Assembly: GCA_019722365.1 (NCBI GenBank)
Contig: JADFUC010001201.1
Span: forward strand, 17,815-81,814
Reading direction: 5' to 3'
Source: Lithospermum erythrorhizon
Taxonomy: Eukaryota > Streptophyta > Magnoliopsida > Boraginales > Boraginaceae
Length of the DNA: 64,000 nt
The translations under genes were made by a program, and so were the position numbers. The number at the start of each line of letters is the position of its first letter. The first letter of the stretch is position 1. Shown here in pieces: positions 60,552 to 64,000 of the stretch. The notes under the pieces were generated by a model. That model made no database searches. It had not been told where the DNA came from and saw nothing but the letters and a program-made list of their open reading frames with translations.

Positions 60552-63067
60552 TCTAATTCGGCCCCAGTCGGCCGCCTGAAAAGTTGGGCGTCATCAACAA
60601 CTGCGACACCGTATCACCGATCGAATGGACGACAACATAAAAAGACTTATCGACATTAATAATAATACACTTTTGTCCATCGTGGTGAACTAACAATACA
60701 TCACACAAGAACGTATCACCAACGAAACTTACATCAACCTGAATAATACAACCATACAATACACACATAATCTCCACAATACAACATATTACACGACCTC
60801 TCAATATACAAGTTTGAATGCTAGAAAACATAACAAGAGGAAAATGACTGTTGAGGATCTTCTATGCCACTGTCGCCTCACCTACAATCTTTAATCCTCG
60901 CATCCTTACTCAACGCAATTTTCTCGACAACCTCATCGATCAACCCTTAAACCTAGTGCATAAAAATGCTCCGCCCATGTATAGTCGTGTGAGCCGCCTA
61001 TTGTTCGAATACAAATACTACGTACTATCCCATCACATATATTCACATTCTTATATATAACATATGCATATACATTAACCGTAATCATAATGAATAACAT
61101 TCCACAACTCACATGTAATCCTCTTATAATACGTTACATAATACAATACATGTTCTATAATCATAAATAACGATATTCATTTGGAAGTGAAACTGCTCAA
61201 CACACAAAGCATAATCAAAGTCGAAACGAGTAATCTACCTCCACAAAATAGTGTAAACGTACGAGGAATCCACCTCCAAATAATACACATACGAGGAATC
61301 CACCTCCAAATAATACACATACGAGTAATCCACTCCAAATAATCGATTTGTGCCTCCACCTCCATCCTCCCGACCGAGGCTACACCCCTCAATGCGCATA
61401 TCACACCAAACCTCCCGAATCCACTCGGCTACCCACACAATATGCATGACCACACCCAAACTCCCCCGGTCGGGTCAACACCGTCCGCAAATAACACACA
61501 GCAATCAAAACACATCTCGCACACAACCACACACACAAAGACAATGTACCACACACACACAACACACACAATCTCCCAATACGAATCATGTTCACAACTA
61601 TCCTATAATATAAATCATAATCACTAATATCTCATGATATTTAATCATAATTCAATTATCTTTTATAATATAACTCGCGGATCACAATTATCTCATAATA
61701 TCAATCAAAATCTCAATTATTTCATAACATTAATCATAAATCACAATTTCCACATAATATCAATCATAGTCACATAATACACATATTAGAATAGTCTCAA
61801 GACAACACATGCAAAATATATAACATAATATATATGAAAGGTCCCCATCGTGAGATTTGTACTCACCTCGAGCCCAAAAACAAGAATGCTAACTCTAGCA
61901 GCCTCAGGCAGCCTGTGCTCAACTTCCTATTCAAAGAAGTTTATACATTATAACACATTCCTGTAATGTCCTCTACCATCTATTTAAACCTTTGGATTAT
62001 TATACCAATGCCTCACAATTCAATTTAACCTTTTAGTAATCATCCTATCCCCGAAATTAGTATACACTTCTAAAATTCCAACTTAACTACATTCAATTTA
62101 CCGACTTCATAACTCCCAATATTCGGTCATCACTTTATTATCCCAACAATAACACGTTAGTCACATTCCAATCAATCCAACAATCAATCACCAACTAATT
62201 AACCCATTATAATCAACCTTTAGTTCAAAAGCCCAATTACTACTCAACTTGGAATAACCTAACTCAACAATATCCTCCACCAATCAACCTCAAAACATCC
62301 AAATTATACTCCTAAACAACTATATTAAAGTCCCATAACATTATTATACAATTTAAAGAAATTTGGAAGAAGTCAACTAACCCAATCAACACAATTCAAC
62401 CCCAAAAATCGATTATAATTACCTCCAATCACTTAATACAAGCCTAGAGAATACTTCTATAACATCTCAACCTTTAAAAACTCAATTCCTCAAAAGTCAA
62501 CCAAAGTCAAACATTTCAAAACTCATGAAATATCCCAAAAGATTCAAGCTTTCTTACCTTGTTTCAGAGGAGACGGCAGGGAAAGCATTTAAAATCAACT
62601 TTTTATTGTCTTCAGCCACAAAGAATCAAGAAACGGAAGAAATTTTTTTCAAGTGTAGATAATGTCTGACAAGCAGGGGTTGAAAGGGACGTGGCTCAGG
62701 TTTGGATAATGATGAAGAAGATAAGGATGGTAAGATATTTAAGGACCGGCTTAAGCCCCGTTTGGTTTCGGTTAATTTCTCCACTTTCCGTACTTAAATC
62801 TCAATGAAACCGATTCCAAATGTAAAGTTTTCCATGACATAAACTACTACTCATATAATACTAGTCTCGGTACATCGATTTTATTCCGAAATCATTTATA
62901 CTATCTCCGGGTCCCACCACAAACCGAAATATACCACCAACCGACCGATTTGTTGAATTCCTCCACTCTCACTCAACTTCGAAATTTTCTAATTTCACCA
63001 CGAAATACTCCACTTGAGAAACTTACATACTATCAACATGTAATATCAAAAAGAACTAGTTATTTCA
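60552..63067 (-). repeat. 5' LTR of the minus-strand element
   Basis: Aligns with 53,758-56,281 throughout, for example the matching stretches around 61,835-61,870 and 55,067-55,100 (GAAAGGTCCCCATCGTGAG) and 62,530-62,570 and 55,760-55,795. The end TTATTTCA at 63,067 corresponds to 56,281. The start is slightly degraded. Confidence 0.75.
61265..61340. repeat. 30-bp minisatellite in the 5' LTR
   Basis: Three copies of GAATCCACCTCCAAATAATA plus CACATACGAG, the third degraded. Homologous to the array at 54,475. Confidence 0.75.
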
Positions 63068-64000
63068 TACGAGGAACATTTTTCGTTATCTTTGATTTGT
63101 TGTCCAAAAGTACGCCTTAATAGCATGCTAAAGACTTACCACGTAAGCTCGGATCTACGCGCTGACGCCATAGTTTTGACCAGAATGGATAAATTTCCAT
63201 TTTCACATACGACAGAGATTAGAATTGTCGTGTTTCATAACGTATAAAATTCATAGCAAAGTTAGTCTACCAACTCATATGATGGTATACCAATTTTTAT
63301 AAATTTCATTTCATATATCTCTTAATAGAGATCAATGGTCGAAATGTCATATGGCACATAATAGCGATCAAATAGCCATGTAGATATAATCCGATATATA
63401 GCACATAATGTAGATTAAATAGTTACAAAGATATGAGAAAATACTATTTTCGATAGCCTGGGATATGTTCCCAACTGCTGTTGCAAAATTTGTTCTCAAG
63501 CAACATTACTCCACAACCAATACCTTAATCGAATTCATTTGATCTATCCGACTGCGGACACATTACAATCTCCACCGGGCCCGCAATTCAAGATTGAACT
63601 TTTCAATATGGTTTCATTGCAATATTCATCATTTGATCTAAATTAGTAGTTACCTTGCCACTGTCGTTGCTTTTTTGCATGCATGTCAGCAGTGTACTCA
63701 AAGACCTTCCTCATTGCTTGTTATAGAATTGCGCTTATTACACCATCAGAGAAAAATTTCTCATCTTCATCCGATATTTGCGTGGAGTCCTCTAACCTAG
63801 TAATACCTATATAATGTTAAGGGAGATTATGTTTTGTTTATATTCGCTAACTTTATTTCATCAAAATAGAACATACTCGCGATATATCATAGCTTCGATA
63901 CCCTATGCACTTTCTTATCTCCTTTTTCAACAAGTTTTGGATATTGTTGGCTGGATTGATCGACAAGCACAAGCAATACGTAACTGAACGAAGTACTGAT
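63068..64000. other. Gene-free sequence at the window end
   Basis: No ORF, terminal repeat or known motif is recognised. It may continue into features outside the window. Confidence 0.35.

Larger units (their letters stand above)
53758..63067 (-). mobile_element. Large-LTR Ty3/gypsy element (Tekay-like), non-coding interior
   Basis: Two direct copies of a roughly 2.5-kb sequence, 53,758-56,281 and 60,552-63,067, enclose 4.3 kb. Orientation is minus: next to the upper copy there is a tRNA-iMet primer site, and next to the lower copy a purine tract (AAAGGTGGGTAGAA) preceded by AATTTCGAGGGCGAAATTT, a sequence characteristic of the end of Tekay-type chromovirus elements. LTR ends follow TG.AATAACCCG...GGTCGTTACA. 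No intact protein was found inside. Flanking 5-mers (TAAAA, TACGA) do not clearly match, so a target duplication is unproven. Confidence 0.75.

Noticed and set aside
53753..63072. Target duplication of the minus-strand element
   Set aside because: Flanks TAAAA and TACGA differ at two of five positions; not enough to claim.
1..64000. Chloroplast or mitochondrial insertions, rRNA genes, biosynthetic gene cluster
   Set aside because: No recognisable organelle genes, rRNA or adjacent enzyme genes were seen on either strand.

Overview
The window is nuclear DNA from a flowering plant, most likely a eudicot. The main evidence is an 18-exon gene with GT-AG introns encoding an FY-type WD40 protein (35.1-47.6 kb, + strand). 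There is also a single-exon plant DUF247 membrane protein (4.15-5.45 kb, - strand), and LTR retrotransposons, MITEs and a SINE-like sequence of plant type fill most of the rest. I cannot name the species.

Layout. 1-4.0 kb: degenerate LTR-retrotransposon-like DNA with AT-rich degenerate repeats. 4.15-5.45 kb: intact DUF247 gene. About 6.56-14.09 kb: decayed Ty3/gypsy element with Tat-like features on the + strand (gag, RT, two RNase H-like regions, integrase) and antisense ORFs before its 3' LTR. That LTR breaks off where a Ty1/copia-type LTR begins at 14,092, with a tRNA-iMet primer site at 15,048. 15,866-18,552: solo LTR, with a near-perfect 5-bp target duplication, of the same broad family as the large element at 53.8-63.1 kb. 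18.6-21.5 kb: non-coding retroelement sequence, a candidate LTR and an antisense LTR fragment. 22.06-23.29 kb: foldback element carrying a nested Stowaway-like MITE. 24.96 kb: tRNA-derived SINE-like sequence. 25.6-34.8 kb: a decayed element, probably copia-like from its 3' repeat motifs, bounded by permuted repeat copies.

FY spans 12.5 kb and all 18 exons can be placed. Its introns hold at least three MITEs, three tandem duplications (about 112-180 bp) and one GC-rich insertion. Exon 1 has an apparent +1 shift in a run of seven C, so the upstream ATG as written gives a 52-codon ORF, while an in-frame ATG at 35,173 still gives a 688-residue protein. The FY C-terminus keeps two PPLP motifs, the kind known in Arabidopsis FY to contact the WW domain of FCA; the family acts in mRNA 3'-end processing.

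Downstream are a long-TIR Mutator-like non-autonomous element (49.6-51.1 kb), another MITE (51.1-51.55 kb), and a minus-strand retrotransposon with 2.5-kb LTRs (53,758-63,067) whose 4.3-kb interior has no recognisable protein. I saw no CRISPR array, rRNA, functional tRNA, organelle insertion or clear gene cluster. The most unusual material is structural: antisense ORFs in the Tat-like element, permuted LTR-like repeats beside the FY promoter, foldback elements, and repeated duplication inside FY introns.
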